41,393 bases of DNA from VRUE01 sp040508545 (GTDB lineage: Bacteria > Actinomycetota > Thermoleophilia > Solirubrobacterales > 70-9). The notes below the pieces were generated by a model, which did no database searches, was not told where the DNA came from, and was given only the letters and a program-made list of their open reading frames with translations. Positions 15,463 to 26,298 of the stretch are shown one piece after another. Each line of letters begins with the position of its first letter. Within the stretch, counting starts at the first letter, position 1. The stretch is taken from positions 1-41,393 of the forward strand of contig JBEVMR010000008.1 in the NCBI GenBank assembly GCA_040508545.1, given 5' to 3'. The translations under genes were made by a program, and so were the position numbers.

Positions 15463-15537
15463 CGTCCGGCCAGCGTAAGGCCTCTATCCCGCTCTGCGAT
15501 TTAAGCCTTCGCAACATCCGCTACCCTTTGGCGCTGG

Positions 15538-15553
15538 TTGACTGACCAGTCAA
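15538..15553. promoter_or_regulatory. TetR-type palindromic operator
   Basis: TTGACTG-AC-CAGTCAA is a perfect 7-base inverted repeat with a 2-base centre, 38 bases before the acyl-CoA dehydrogenase start. TGAC...GTCA palindromes of this size are typical of TetR-family sites, including regulators of fatty-acid degradation. Its left arm TTGACT may double as a -35 box, so binding would block transcription. The regulator itself is not in the window. Confidence 0.5.
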
Positions 15554-15590
15554 TCGGCCCACTCCCACCGAGAAAAAGGAGCTTCGAGCA

Positions 15591-16820
15591 GTGGTTGACT
15601 TCACCCTGACCGACGAGCAGAAGGATCTGCAAGAGCTGGCGCACAACTTCGCGGAGAAAGAGATCCGCAAGGTCGCCTGGGAGTACGACAAAGAGGGAAC
15701 CTGGCCCCAGGAGATCATCGACAAGGCCTGGGAGGTCGGGTTGATGAACACCCACATCCCCGAGGCCTACGGCGGGCCCGGGCTCGACTACCTCTCCGGC
15801 TGCCTGATCGAGGAGGAGATGGGCTGGGGCTGCTCGGGCATCGGCACCTCGCTGATGGCCAACGGCCTCGCCTCCGCCCCGATCAGCCTCGGCGGCTCCG
15901 AGGAGACCAAGAAGAAGTACCTCGGGATGCTGACCGAAAGCAACAAGCTCGCCTCCTTCTGCCTGACCGAGCCGGACGCCGGCTCCGATGTCTCCGGGAT
16001 GAAGACCCGCGCCGTCAAGAAGGGCGACAAGTACGTCATCACCGGCTCCAAGTGCTTCATCACCAACGGCAGCTACGCCGACTACTTCACGGTCTACGCC
16101 AAGACCGATCCCGAGGCGGGCCACCGCGGGATCAGCGCCTTCGTCGTCGACGCCGACCTCCCCGGGGTCACCGTCGACAAGAAGGAGGACAAGATGGGCC
16201 AGCGGGCGTCCAACACCGCGACCATCTCCTTCGACGAAGTCGAGATCCCGGCCGAGAACCTGATCGGCGAGGAAAACAAGGGCTTCAAGCTGGCGATGAT
16301 GACCCTCGACCGGACGCGCCCGGGCGTCTCGGCGATGGCTGTCGGCATCGGCCGCGCTGCGCTGGAGTACGCCACCGAGTACTCCAAAGAAAGGGTTCAG
16401 TTCGGCGTGCCGATCGCGATGCACCAGGCGATCCAGTTCATGATCGCCGACATGGCGACCAAGGTCGAGGCCGGCCGTCTGCTGGTCTGGAACTCGGCGG
16501 TCATGCTCGACCAGGGGCAGCGCAACAGCCGCGTCTCCTCGATGGCAAAGCGCTTCGCCGCCGACTCGGCGATGGAGATCACCGTCGACGCCGTCCAGGT
16601 CTACGGCGGCTACGGCTTCATCAAGGAGTACCCGGTCGAGAAACTGATGCGCGACGCGAAGATCATGCAGCTGTACGAGGGCACGAGCCAGATCCAGCGC
16701 CTGGTCATCGCCAAAGAAGTGCTGCTGCCGCGCCAGGCCAACGAGCCGACCCCGGAGGCCGAAGCGGCTGCGAAAGCCGCCGAGGGCAGCCAGGCCGAGC
16801 AGGCCGCCGCCACGGTTTAG
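15591..16820 (+). CDS. Acyl-CoA dehydrogenase
   Basis: A 409-residue FAD flavoprotein of fatty-acid beta-oxidation. It contains the two family signatures, CLTEPDAGSDVSGMKT (near residue 124) and QVYGGYGFIKEYPVEKLMRDAKI (near 336). The catalytic base is Glu363 in QLYEGTSQIQRLVIAKEV, the position used by short/medium-chain enzymes. An AAAGGAG ribosome-binding site precedes the GTG start at 15591. The C-terminus carries a ~30-residue Ala/Glu-rich tail beyond the usual end. A TetR-like palindrome lies upstream and a hairpin terminator downstream, so it is probably a single-gene unit. Confidence 0.93.
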   Translation: MVDFTLTDEQKDLQELAHNFAEKEIRKVAWEYDKEGTWPQEIIDKAWEVGLMNTHIPEAYGGPGLDYLSGCLIEEEMGWGCSGIGTSLMANGLASAPISLGGSEETKKKYLGMLTESNKLASFCLTEPDAGSDVSGMKTRAVKKGDKYVITGSKCFITNGSYADYFTVYAKTDPEAGHRGISAFVVDADLPGVTVDKKEDKMGQRASNTATISFDEVEIPAENLIGEENKGFKLAMMTLDRTRPGVSAMAVGIGRAALEYATEYSKERVQFGVPIAMHQAIQFMIADMATKVEAGRLLVWNSAVMLDQGQRNSRVSSMAKRFAADSAMEITVDAVQVYGGYGFIKEYPVEKLMRDAKIMQLYEGTSQIQRLVIAKEVLLPRQANEPTPEAEAAAKAAEGSQAEQAAATV

Positions 16821-16843
16821 GCATACCCCGGCATATTGAAGGG

Positions 16844-16867
16844 TTGTGGCCCTCATAGGGGCCACAA
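16844..16867 (+). terminator. Hairpin terminator after the acyl-CoA dehydrogenase
   Basis: TTGTGGCCC-TCATAG-GGGCCACAA is a perfect 9-base-pair stem with a 6-base loop, 24 bases after the stop codon. The T-tract is poor, so termination may be partial or assisted. Confidence 0.6.
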
Positions 16868-16921
16868 TCGTTCACTCGCCCGCTTGACTCGCCTCCATTG
16901 CGGCCATTAGGGTCGGTCGCA

Positions 16922-17697
16922 ATGGAGGCTGCTCGCCCCCCAGCGAAGCGAATCGCCGTCGGTGAGGTCATCAGCGAGACCTTCTCGATCTACAGCCAGA
17001 ACCTCGTCGCCCTGCTGGGCAGCGCGATCTTCGTCTTCCTCGTCGTCGGCTTGCTCGCCGGCATCCTCGAGGCTGCCGGCGGGTTGATCTTGATCCTGCT
17101 CGCCGCGGCCATTCGCTTCGCCGGGCAGGCGCTCTACACGGGCTTCGTCGTCAAGCTCGTCGAGGACGTCCGCGACGGGCGCCGCGACCACGGAGTGGGC
17201 GATCTGTTCTCGGCGGCAGCGCCCTTCATCCTGCCGCTGATCGGCTTCGGCATTCTCTTCGGCCTCGGGGTCGGCGTCGGCTTCCTCCTGCTCGTCGTCC
17301 CAGGCCTGATCCTGCTCACGTTCTGGTCTGTCGGCGCGCCGGCGATCGTGGTCGAGGGAATCGGCCCGATCGATGCATTCGGGCGCAGCTGGAGGCTCGT
17401 TCGCCGCAACGCTTGGCCGGTCTTCGGCACCCTGCTGGTCGTCCTGCTGATCACGATCGGCATCTGGCTCGTGCTCGCGGCAATCGCGACGCCGATCGCC
17501 GACGGCGAAGTCGCGACCTGGATTGCCTCGGTCATCTCGGGGACTTTGACCGCGCCAATCTTCGCGATCGCGGTCACCGTCCTCTACTACGACCTCGCCG
17601 GTGGCGTGGTCGGCCCGGGGCAGGGAGCTGCCGTGGGGCCCGGCACCCCGCCCGCGAGCGAGCCGCCTCCTCCCCCAGCCCCGCCGGCTCCCACCGC

Positions 17698-17701
<4 letters not shown>
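16922..17701 (+). CDS. Polytopic membrane protein with proline-rich tail
   Basis: A 259-residue protein with about five to six hydrophobic segments. Examples are LVALLGSAIFVFLVVGLLAGIL, FILPLIGFGILFGLGVGVGFLLLVVPGLILL and VFGTLLVVLLITIGIWLVLAAIA. Its cytoplasmic N-terminus (IAVGEVISETFSIYSQN) resembles actinobacterial membrane proteins related to the glycerophosphodiester phosphodiesterase membrane domain. The last 35 residues are Pro/Gly-rich. No catalytic motif. The stop codon shares a CTAG with the convergent typA stop. Function unknown. Confidence 0.75.
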
Positions 17702-19527
<1,826 letters not shown>

Positions 19528-19555
19528 CTCGCAGGCAGGGTAGGGAGCGGCGGGC

Positions 19556-19585
19556 AAAGAAGAGGCCCGCCGTGAGGCGGGCCTC
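19556..19585 (-). terminator. Rho-independent terminator of the cold-shock gene
   Basis: On the minus strand GAGGCCCGCC-TCAC-GGCGGGCCTC forms a perfect 10-base-pair stem with a 4-base loop, followed by TTCTTT. It begins 24 bases after the csp stop. This is the clearest terminator in the window. Confidence 0.85.
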
Positions 19586-19609
19586 GGCACTGCTAAGAGC
19601 GGTGCGCTG

Positions 19610-19816
19610 CTACGAGGTCTGCTGGACGCTCGCGGCGGCCGGGCCCTTGGGGCCTTCTTCGGACTCGTAGCTCACCTTCGAACCCTCGGTCAGGGACTTG
19701 AAGCCCTCACCCAGGATCGCGCTGTGATGAACGAAGACGTCCTTCGAGCCGTCGTCGGGCGTGATGAACCCGTAGCCCTTGTCGTCGCTGAACCACTTGA
19801 CAGTTCCAGTTGGCAT
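19610..19816 (-). CDS. csp: Cold-shock protein, CspA family
   Basis: A 68-residue single OB-fold RNA chaperone. RNP1 is KGYGFITP and RNP2 is VFVHHSAI; the start MPTGTVKWFSDDKGYGFI is standard. It binds single-stranded RNA and melts structure. GGAGG sits 8 bases before the ATG. The ~100-base upstream region on the minus strand is probably leader RNA, but I could not assign a promoter with confidence. Confidence 0.96.
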   Translation of the reverse strand: MPTGTVKWFSDDKGYGFITPDDGSKDVFVHHSAILGEGFKSLTEGSKVSYESEEGPKGPAAASVQQTS

Positions 19817-20056
19817 GCAATTGCCTCCACTTCATGTGCTGCGAACGCGGCACATGCGGTGAAGCAACGACGCGAGCGCTAGACACAACTTTTGCCGGTC
19901 TTTCCGGCCTAACGCGAGGACCGTAGCAGGGTCGGCGCCCGCGCCGCGCGTCCGCTGCCCGCTCTTCCGCTGTGAGTTATGTGTCCTATAGGTGCACAAC
20001 CAACAGCGGAGCCGCCGAAATCGAGATCGCGGGCCGTTCAGCCGATACCGTAAATC

Positions 20057-22417
20057 GTGATGCCGAAAGGGAAAACGCGCCGCTATCGGGCGGGTGGCTT
20101 GGTCGCCCGCGGAGCGAGAACGCCCGTAGTAGTGGCCGCCGCCCTGCTCGCCGCCGCCTCCCCCGCATCGACCCTGGCCAGCGACCAGCGCCCGGCGAGC
20201 GGTGGCCTCTCCCCCCGCCTGGCAAAGCTGGCAAAGCCGTCGGTCCGGTCGGCCCCGCGGGCCGAGCAAGCAAGAAAGCTGAGTCTTGCCTCCACCGGCC
20301 CCGGAAGCCTGCTGCGGGACGGCAACCGGGTGCTGGTCGAAGTTCGCTTCGACCAGGGCGCGGCTGCAAGCGTCGACGAGCTGCGCTCCGCCGGCGCCAA
20401 GATCGTCAATGTCAGCCCTCGCTACCAGGTCGTTACCGTGGCCGCGAAGCCGAGTGAGCTCCCGCAGCTCTCCGACGTGCCCCGGGTCGCCGGAGCCATC
20501 GAGGTGCTGACGCCAGTCGCCGCCGCCACCTGCCCTTCAGGCGAAATCGTCTCCGAGGGCGACCAGCAGCTGCGCGCTGCGGAGGCACGGCTGGCCCTGC
20601 CGGAACCCGACGGCAGCGGGGTCGAGGTGGGCATCCTCTCCGACTCATTCGACCAGGACGAATTCGCCCCGGCCAATGAAGAAGAGGACGTCAAAACCGC
20701 CGACCTGCCCGGCACCGCGAACGAATGCGGCCACACGACGCCAGTCGACCTGCTCGACGACTCAGAAGCCAAAGGAGAGGACGAGGGCCGGGCAATGGGC
20801 CAGATCGTCCATGACCTCGCGCCGGGCGCCTCGCTCTCCTTCGCCAGCGCCTTCACAGGGCTCATCGCCTTCGCCGAAAACATCGAAGACCTTCGCGACG
20901 CCGGTGCGAACGTGATCGTCGACGACGTCAGCTACCCAAACGAGCCCTTCTTCCAGGAAGGCCCGGTGAGCGTCGCCGTCAGCGACGTAGTCGGGAGTGG
21001 CGTCTCCTACTTCTCCTCGGCAGCCAACAACAACCTGTTCGACGCCGAGGGCAACGAGATCGGCTCCTGGGAAACCGAGGCCTACCGGGACTCAGGCGGA
21101 TGCCCACCGGCCGTGAAAGCACTCTCTGGGTTCGAAGGGACGCACTGCCTGGACTTCAATCCCGGCACGCAAACCGACAAAACCCTTGGCATCAAAGTCA
21201 AACCAGGGGTAACCCTGTCGGTTGACCTGCAGTGGGCCGAGCCCTGGGGCGGCGTGGAGACGGACCTCGACGCCTTCCTCCTCGATGACGAAGGGCGCCT
21301 GGTCAGCACCGTCGCCACGGACAACATAGAAGGCAGCCAACGGCCGGTCGAGTTCCTCCAGTGGGAAAACAAAAGCGGCTCCCAGCGGACCGTCCAGCTC
21401 GTCGTCAATCGGTTCACCGGCAATGCCCCCCAGGTCAAGGTTGCCTTCCTTCAGAACGGGTTCGGCGTCACCGGCATCGAGTACCCGAGATCGACCGAAA
21501 CCGACGTCGTCGGCCCCACGATCTTCGGGCACAACGGAGCGGCCGACGCGATCTCGGTGGCGGCTGTCCCCTTCGACGAAAGCTCGCAGATCGAGAGCTA
21601 CTCCTCGCGTGGGCCCGTGACCCGCTACTTCGGCCCCGTCCTCGGCAGCGAAGCAGCCGAGCCGCTAACCGAACCGGAAATCCTTGCCAAGCCGGACATC
21701 GCCGCGACGGACTGCGGCGTCAACACCTTCTTCGGCACTCCGGTCTTCGACGAAACGGGCCTGGACTGGCGCTTCTGCGGAACTTCCGCCTCCGCCCCCC
21801 ACGCCGCCGCGGTGGCGGCCCTGATGACCGAGGCGAAAGCTGCAACGCCGGCGGAGATTCGCTCCGCGATCTTCGCGGGGGCGGTACCGGTTGGCGAACT
21901 CGGCCCCTGCGCGGCCGGCGCGGGCATGATTGACGCAGTCGAAGCGGTTCAGGCCCTGCTGGCCTCCGAAGCCGGCGTGGCGCCCGACTGCTCCCCCCCG
22001 GCGCCAGAAGTCGGGCCGGACGAAGCTCGGGCCAGCGGCGACTGGGGCGCCGAAGCGCCCCCACCACCCCCCGTCGCCCCAGGAGGCAACACGCCAGCCC
22101 CACAGCCACCTCTACCTCCCGAAGAGCAGGGGGACCGCGAAGCACCCAGCACCTCCATCAAAAAACGCCCGGCGAAGGCGATCCGCACCGGGCGCGCGAG
22201 CGCCCAGGCGGTTTTCGTCTTCGGCTCGGACGAGCAGGGGGTGACGTTCCAATGCCGGGTTGACCGCGGCCGCTTCCGCCCCTGCCCGACCAGACTCGTA
22301 CGGCGCTTCGCGGTCGGCCCACATGTGCTGCGCGTCAAGGCTCGCGACGCGGCTGGCAACACCGACCCCACGCCCGCCGTCTACCGCTTCCAGGTAAAAC
22401 GGATCGCGAGCGGCTGA
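20057..22417 (+). CDS. Secreted S8-like (subtilisin-fold) serine peptidase with Glu in place of His
   Basis: A 786-residue secreted protein: signal peptide (about 1-42) and a propeptide-like region to ~150. The peptidase domain has Asp196 in VEVGILSDSFD and Ser577 in FCGTSASAPHAAAVAALM. At the His position the sequence reads DEGRAMGQIVHDLAPGA, so Glu243 replaces the HGT histidine. A Glu/Asp/Ser arrangement resembles sedolisins. A jelly-roll-like insert (LGIKVKPGVTLSVDLQW, about 375-470) interrupts the domain before YSSRGPV. A Pro-rich linker then leads to a C-terminal Ig-like domain (FQCRVDRGRFRPC ... HVLRVKARDAAGNTD) common in actinobacterial surface proteins. Start GTG 20057 or ATG 20060. 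Confidence 0.85.
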   Translation: MMPKGKTRRYRAGGLVARGARTPVVVAAALLAAASPASTLASDQRPASGGLSPRLAKLAKPSVRSAPRAEQARKLSLASTGPGSLLRDGNRVLVEVRFDQGAAASVDELRSAGAKIVNVSPRYQVVTVAAKPSELPQLSDVPRVAGAIEVLTPVAAATCPSGEIVSEGDQQLRAAEARLALPEPDGSGVEVGILSDSFDQDEFAPANEEEDVKTADLPGTANECGHTTPVDLLDDSEAKGEDEGRAMGQIVHDLAPGASLSFASAFTGLIAFAENIEDLRDAGANVIVDDVSYPNEPFFQEGPVSVAVSDVVGSGVSYFSSAANNNLFDAEGNEIGSWETEAYRDSGGCPPAVKALSGFEGTHCLDFNPGTQTDKTLGIKVKPGVTLSVDLQWAEPWGGVETDLDAFLLDDEGRLVSTVATDNIEGSQRPVEFLQWENKSGSQRTVQLVVNRFTGNAPQVKVAFLQNGFGVTGIEYPRSTETDVVGPTIFGHNGAADAISVAAVPFDESSQIESYSSRGPVTRYFGPVLGSEAAEPLTEPEILAKPDIAATDCGVNTFFGTPVFDETGLDWRFCGTSASAPHAAAVAALMTEAKAATPAEIRSAIFAGAVPVGELGPCAAGAGMIDAVEAVQALLASEAGVAPDCSPPAPEVGPDEARASGDWGAEAPPPPPVAPGGNTPAPQPPLPPEEQGDREAPSTSIKKRPAKAIRTGRASAQAVFVFGSDEQGVTFQCRVDRGRFRPCPTRLVRRFAVGPHVLRVKARDAAGNTDPTPAVYRFQVKRIASG

Positions 22418-22418
22418 G

Positions 22419-23114
22419 CTAGCGGTCCGCTGCCCTGGTCGCCGCGCCGCGCCGCATGATCCAGTGGCCGCCCAAGAGCAAGGCCAATAGGGCGGCGGCG
22501 CTGCCGAGGACGAGCGGGTCGGTGAAGCTGAGCCCCTCGAGACGGGTGCCGAAGTAGACCGAGAGGGCGGTGATCGGCAGGTAGCCGAGGGTCGTCGTCC
22601 AGACGAAGCGCCAGAGCGGGACGCGGGCGGCGCCAGCCGCGTAGGAGACGAGGCTGAAGGGCAGGATCGGGATCAGGCGCACGGCCAGCATCAGCGTGGC
22701 GCCGCCGCGCTCGATCGTCGCCTCGGTCCGCTCGAAGCGCTCGGCCCCGAACCAGCGGTCGAGCAGCGGCCGCGCCACCGAGCGCCCGATCGCGAAGCAA
22801 AGCAACCCGGACGCCAGCCAGCTGACCATCATCAGCGCCAGGGCCGGGAAGAAGCCGTAGACGAAGCCGGCCGCTGCGTCGATGATCTCCGCCGGGTAGA
22901 AGACGACGGCGTGGATCAGCGCCAGAGCAACGATCAGCAGCGGCCCGACGACGCCGAGGTCCTCGATCCGACCCCGCACTTCCGCCGTGTCGCCGCGCAC
23001 CGCCGCCTCGAAGGCGTCGCGCAGCTCCGGGATCGCCAGCACCATCGCCGCCATCAGGGCAATGCCGCCGAGCGTGACCGCGATCGCGGCGAGCGACGGT
23101 CGCGGCGCCTCCAT
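22419..23114 (-). CDS. TVP38/TMEM64 (VTT/SNARE-associated) family membrane protein
   Basis: A 231-residue polytopic protein. The VTT/DedA-related core is visible: a helix with FYPAEIIDAAAGFVYGFFPAL, then GRSVARPLLDRWFG, and RLIPILPFSLVSYAAGAARVPLWRFVWTT, the conserved RxxPxxPF...aGa segment. Members are thought to act as lipid scramblases or transporters, though bacterial roles are poorly defined. The ATG overlaps the RecD2 stop by one base (TGATG). Its stop lies one base from the stop of the convergent peptidase gene. Confidence 0.88.
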   Translation of the reverse strand: MEAPRPSLAAIAVTLGGIALMAAMVLAIPELRDAFEAAVRGDTAEVRGRIEDLGVVGPLLIVALALIHAVVFYPAEIIDAAAGFVYGFFPALALMMVSWLASGLLCFAIGRSVARPLLDRWFGAERFERTEATIERGGATLMLAVRLIPILPFSLVSYAAGAARVPLWRFVWTTTLGYLPITALSVYFGTRLEGLSFTDPLVLGSAAALLALLLGGHWIMRRGAATRAADR

Positions 23115-25252
23115 CAGCTGCGCAGGCGCTCGGCCAGGGCCGAGTGACGGCTGCCGCTGTCGTCGCGGCGGATGGCCATCTCCAGGGCGGCGGGGTCGCC
23201 GACCAGGACGCAGTTGCTGCGCGCGCGGGTGATCGCCGTGTAGAGGAGCGGCCGGGTCAGCATGCGGGCGTGGGAGCGGTGGCAGACGCCGACCACGACG
23301 GGAACCTCGCAGCCCTGCGCCTTGTGGACCGAGATCGCGTAGGCGAGGCGCAGGGTCGGAGTCTCCCCGTAGGGGATGACCAACGAGCCACCCTCGTCGG
23401 TGTCGACGACGATCGACTCCTCCCCCGGGTCGTCCTCGCGGAGGAAGACGATCGAGCCGTTCATCAGCCCAAGCTCGTGCGAGTTGCGGGTCTGGATCAG
23501 CCGGTCGCCGATCCGGAAGCGCTCGCTGACCGCGGCCTCGCCGTCCGGGTTGAGCCGCCCCTGCAGACGCTCGTTCAGCGCGTCGATCCCAACCGCGCCC
23601 TTGTACATCGGCGCCAGCACCTGCACCTCGCGGATCGGGTCGACGCCGAAGCTCGCCGGTGCCCGCTCGGCGACCACCTCGACGACGGTCTCGAGCGCCC
23701 GCTCCGGGCTCGCCCGGTCGATGAAGAAGAAGTCGCGCTCCTGGTCGGCTGCCGGCTCCAGGTGCGGCGGCCGGCCCTGGTTGATCTCATGGGCGGCGGT
23801 GGTGATCATCGAGCGCGCCGCCTGACGGAAGATCTGGGTGAGGCGAACGACGGGGGCGGCCCCCGAGGCGATCAGGTCCTCGAACGGCTTGCCGGCACCG
23901 ATCGGCGGAAGCTGGTCGGCGTCGCCGACGAAGACGACGTGGGTCGACTCGGCGAGGCCGCCGAGCAGCACCTCGATCAAGCGTAGGTTCAACATCGAGG
24001 CCTCGTCGACGACGACCAGCTCCGCCGGCAGCGGACGACCGGCGCGGAATGCCGGCTCGCGACCCGGCATCCACTCGAGCAGCCGGTGGATCGTCTGCGC
24101 GTCATGGCCGGTCGCCTCCTCCATGCGGCGGGCGGCGCGGCCGGTGGGCGCGCAGAGCGCGATCGAGACGTCGGCGCGCACCGCCTCGGCGACGATCGCC
24201 TTGGTGCAGGCGGTCTTGCCGACGCCAGGCCCGCCGGTCAGGACCGAGATCCGCGCCGCGAAGGCCCCCCGCACAGCCGCCCACTGCTCGTCGGTGAGCT
24301 TGGCCTCGTCCTCGACGTCCTCCGGCGGGGTCTCCCCCGGGTCGTGCTCTAGATACGGCGGCGCCGCGACCCGGTCGGCCAGCGTCGCTGCGACGGCGAG
24401 CTCGCTCGCATGGGTCGGCTCGCGGTAGGCGCGGCCTTCGTCGAGCAGCAGGCCGCGCGCCTGCCCGGGAACGTCGGGGTCGGGCTGCAGGCCGATCAGC
24501 TTCGCGGTGCGCCGGTTGAGCTCTTCGACCGGCAGGTAGGTGTTGCCCTGCTGCTCGGCCTCCGAGAGGGCGAAGACCGCGGCTGCCTGGGCGCGGCGGT
24601 CGGACTCGGGCGGTACGTCGGCGGCGAGGGCGATCTTGTCGGCGCGGGCGAACCCGACCCCGGCGACCTCGGTGAGCCGGTAGGGATCCTCGTGCAGGAC
24701 CACCATCGAGCGCTCGCCGAAGCGGGCGTGGATCGGCGCCGCCAGGTGCGCCAGCCCATGGGGGGCCAGCTGCACGTGCAGATCGCGGATCGCCCGCGAG
24801 GCGTGCCATGACTCGGTTGCGGCGGCCGCCTGCTCGGCGCTGACCCCGCGCAAGCTGCTGAATACCCCCGCCGGGTCGGCTGCGATCGCCCCAAGGACCC
24901 CCTCGCCGTGCTCGTCGACCAGGCGCTCGGCGCGGGCCGGGCCGATGTGGCGCAGGCTGGTCAGGTAGGCGATCTGCCCCTCCCGGTCGGCGGGATCGAG
25001 CGGCAGCGCGCCGCGCGCCTTCAGCTGCCGCCCGTAGCGCGAGTGGGTCTGCCAGTCGCCGCTTACTTCGGCCCGCTCGCCGGCGCTCAGGTGGGCAACT
25101 GGCCCGACCAGGGCAAAGCCCTCGCCCGAGTCGGCGTCCTGCACCTCGAGCACCGCGTAGCCGTCGTCCTCGGCGCTGAAGATGACGCCTAGAACCTCAA
25201 CCGTCCCCGTAAAGGCAGCCGCATCGGCATCGAAGAGCGTGGCGGCATCCAT
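23114..25252 (-). CDS. recD2: RecD2-type SF1B DNA helicase
   Basis: A 712-residue 5'-3' helicase. It has an N-terminal OB-like domain (TGTVEVLGVIFSAEDDGYAVLEV), then helix-hairpin-helix repeats (SLRHIGPARAERLV, EVAGVGFARADKIA). The motor follows with Walker A GGPGVGKT (340-347), CAPTGRAARRM (motif Ia), Walker B VVVDEASM (413-420), GDADQLPPIG (motif III), and near the C-terminus AYAISVHKAQGCE (motif V) and LLYTAITRAR (motif VI). RecD2 acts without RecBC in repair and replication-fork processing. The start ATG 25252 gives the normal N-terminus; the upstream in-frame extension crosses the repeat at 25298-25343. Confidence 0.95.
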   Translation of the reverse strand: MDAATLFDADAAAFTGTVEVLGVIFSAEDDGYAVLEVQDADSGEGFALVGPVAHLSAGERAEVSGDWQTHSRYGRQLKARGALPLDPADREGQIAYLTSLRHIGPARAERLVDEHGEGVLGAIAADPAGVFSSLRGVSAEQAAAATESWHASRAIRDLHVQLAPHGLAHLAAPIHARFGERSMVVLHEDPYRLTEVAGVGFARADKIALAADVPPESDRRAQAAAVFALSEAEQQGNTYLPVEELNRRTAKLIGLQPDPDVPGQARGLLLDEGRAYREPTHASELAVAATLADRVAAPPYLEHDPGETPPEDVEDEAKLTDEQWAAVRGAFAARISVLTGGPGVGKTACTKAIVAEAVRADVSIALCAPTGRAARRMEEATGHDAQTIHRLLEWMPGREPAFRAGRPLPAELVVVDEASMLNLRLIEVLLGGLAESTHVVFVGDADQLPPIGAGKPFEDLIASGAAPVVRLTQIFRQAARSMITTAAHEINQGRPPHLEPAADQERDFFFIDRASPERALETVVEVVAERAPASFGVDPIREVQVLAPMYKGAVGIDALNERLQGRLNPDGEAAVSERFRIGDRLIQTRNSHELGLMNGSIVFLREDDPGEESIVVDTDEGGSLVIPYGETPTLRLAYAISVHKAQGCEVPVVVGVCHRSHARMLTRPLLYTAITRARSNCVLVGDPAALEMAIRRDDSGSRHSALAERLRS

Positions 25253-25297
25253 GCCACCAAAGCTAACCGGAGCGACACTCGGACGCCTGCCACGCGC

Positions 25298-25343
25298 GGT
25301 TGAGCTTTGAGTCGCATACCGGTTCAAAGTTCAACCACACCCC
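25298..25343. repeat. 46-bp palindromic direct repeat, copy A
   Basis: Identical to copy B (26279-26324) at 45 of 46 bases and in the same orientation. It is itself an inverted repeat: GGTTGAGCTTTGA then 13 bases then TCAAAGTTCAACC, with one G/T mismatch between arms. The stop codon of the DUF559 gene (25326-25324) is inside it, as is a non-functional copy of the same ATG context found in copy B. Homology ends sharply at the repeat edges. Confidence 0.9.
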
Positions 25344-26298
25344 CGAGACGCTGTTGCGTTGCGCGCCGCTGCGCGAGCAGTCGCACAATGCACTCGACCA
25401 CCTGCCTCGGTTCACGATCCAGTCGCCGACCGGTTATCCGAATCATCTCGATCCCTTCCAGCTTCAAGTCCTCCTGGCGCAGGCGATCGCGCTCGAATGC
25501 CTGACGGGAGCCATGCGTCTCATAGGTGTCCAATTCGACTGCAAAACGCTCCTTCGGCCAGTAGAAATCCAGCTCATATCCCGCCTCGACGAAACCGGTC
25601 GCCGGCCGGGGCAGCCCGGCCGCGATCACGAGCTCGAGAAGACGTCGCTCTGCGCCTGAGCGCGTGAAAGGAGCTGGTCGATACGAGTCGAGGGCATGGC
25701 GCAGCCGGCCAGCTCCAGGGTGCCCGTGGCTACGCGCCAGCAGATTCTCGAAGTCGGGAAGGTCGAAGAGCCGAAGCTCCTCTGCGCGCTCCAGGATCCG
25801 CATGAGCTGCCTGGCTCGCAGCGTCGCAGCTAGGTCGAGGGCCGTCCGCGGCATGGCCGTCACAGGAATGCGGTCGATCTCGTCGCGGTCCCCAGCGACA
25901 AGTCCCCGAGCACGGCGCAGCCTGATCGATGACCGAGCCGCGCGAGACCCGGGCACCGTGACCGAGAGGGGGATGGGAGACCAATTGGCCAGACCCCAGA
26001 GCCAGGCGGCAGAGTGATAGCTGAGCAACGCCTCGGGACCGCCGCTGAGCACCGCGGCGAGACACCTCCCATGCAGGGAAAGACCCGTATGGCCAACTGC
26101 GTAGACGCCGCGATGAAGACGATGCAGCCGACTGGCGGCGGCAGCACGGGTCACGGCGCTACGCGAATAGCCGAGCTCCGAGGTCAGCTGTGCCAGCGAA
26201 ACCACGCCATGCTGCCGTCTGGCCAGCTCCGCTAAAGGGCCGTCGGCCCCTTGGCCCGTAACTCTCTTGGTTGCCTGTGGTTGAGCTTTGAGTCGCAT
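25324..26298 (-). CDS. AbiEi-N winged-helix / DUF559 nuclease-like protein
   Basis: A 324-residue protein. Residues 21-68 form the AbiEi-type N-terminal winged helix (LAELARRQHGVVSLAQL ... LHRLHRGVYAVGH). The C-terminal DUF559/Vsr-like domain has a PD-(D/E)xK arrangement: Glu217 in SGAERRLLEL, Asp244 in YELDFYWP, Glu255 and Asp257 in FAVELDTYETHG. As far as I know, families of this layout occur in many copies in Thermoleophilia genomes; their role is unproven (antitoxin-like regulator, nuclease or selfish element). The ATG lies in the loop of repeat copy B and the TGA in copy A, so the gene exactly fills the space between the repeats. Confidence 0.85.
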   Translation of the reverse strand: MRLKAQPQATKRVTGQGADGPLAELARRQHGVVSLAQLTSELGYSRSAVTRAAAASRLHRLHRGVYAVGHTGLSLHGRCLAAVLSGGPEALLSYHSAAWLWGLANWSPIPLSVTVPGSRAARSSIRLRRARGLVAGDRDEIDRIPVTAMPRTALDLAATLRARQLMRILERAEELRLFDLPDFENLLARSHGHPGAGRLRHALDSYRPAPFTRSGAERRLLELVIAAGLPRPATGFVEAGYELDFYWPKERFAVELDTYETHGSRQAFERDRLRQEDLKLEGIEMIRITGRRLDREPRQVVECIVRLLAQRRATQQRLGGVVEL

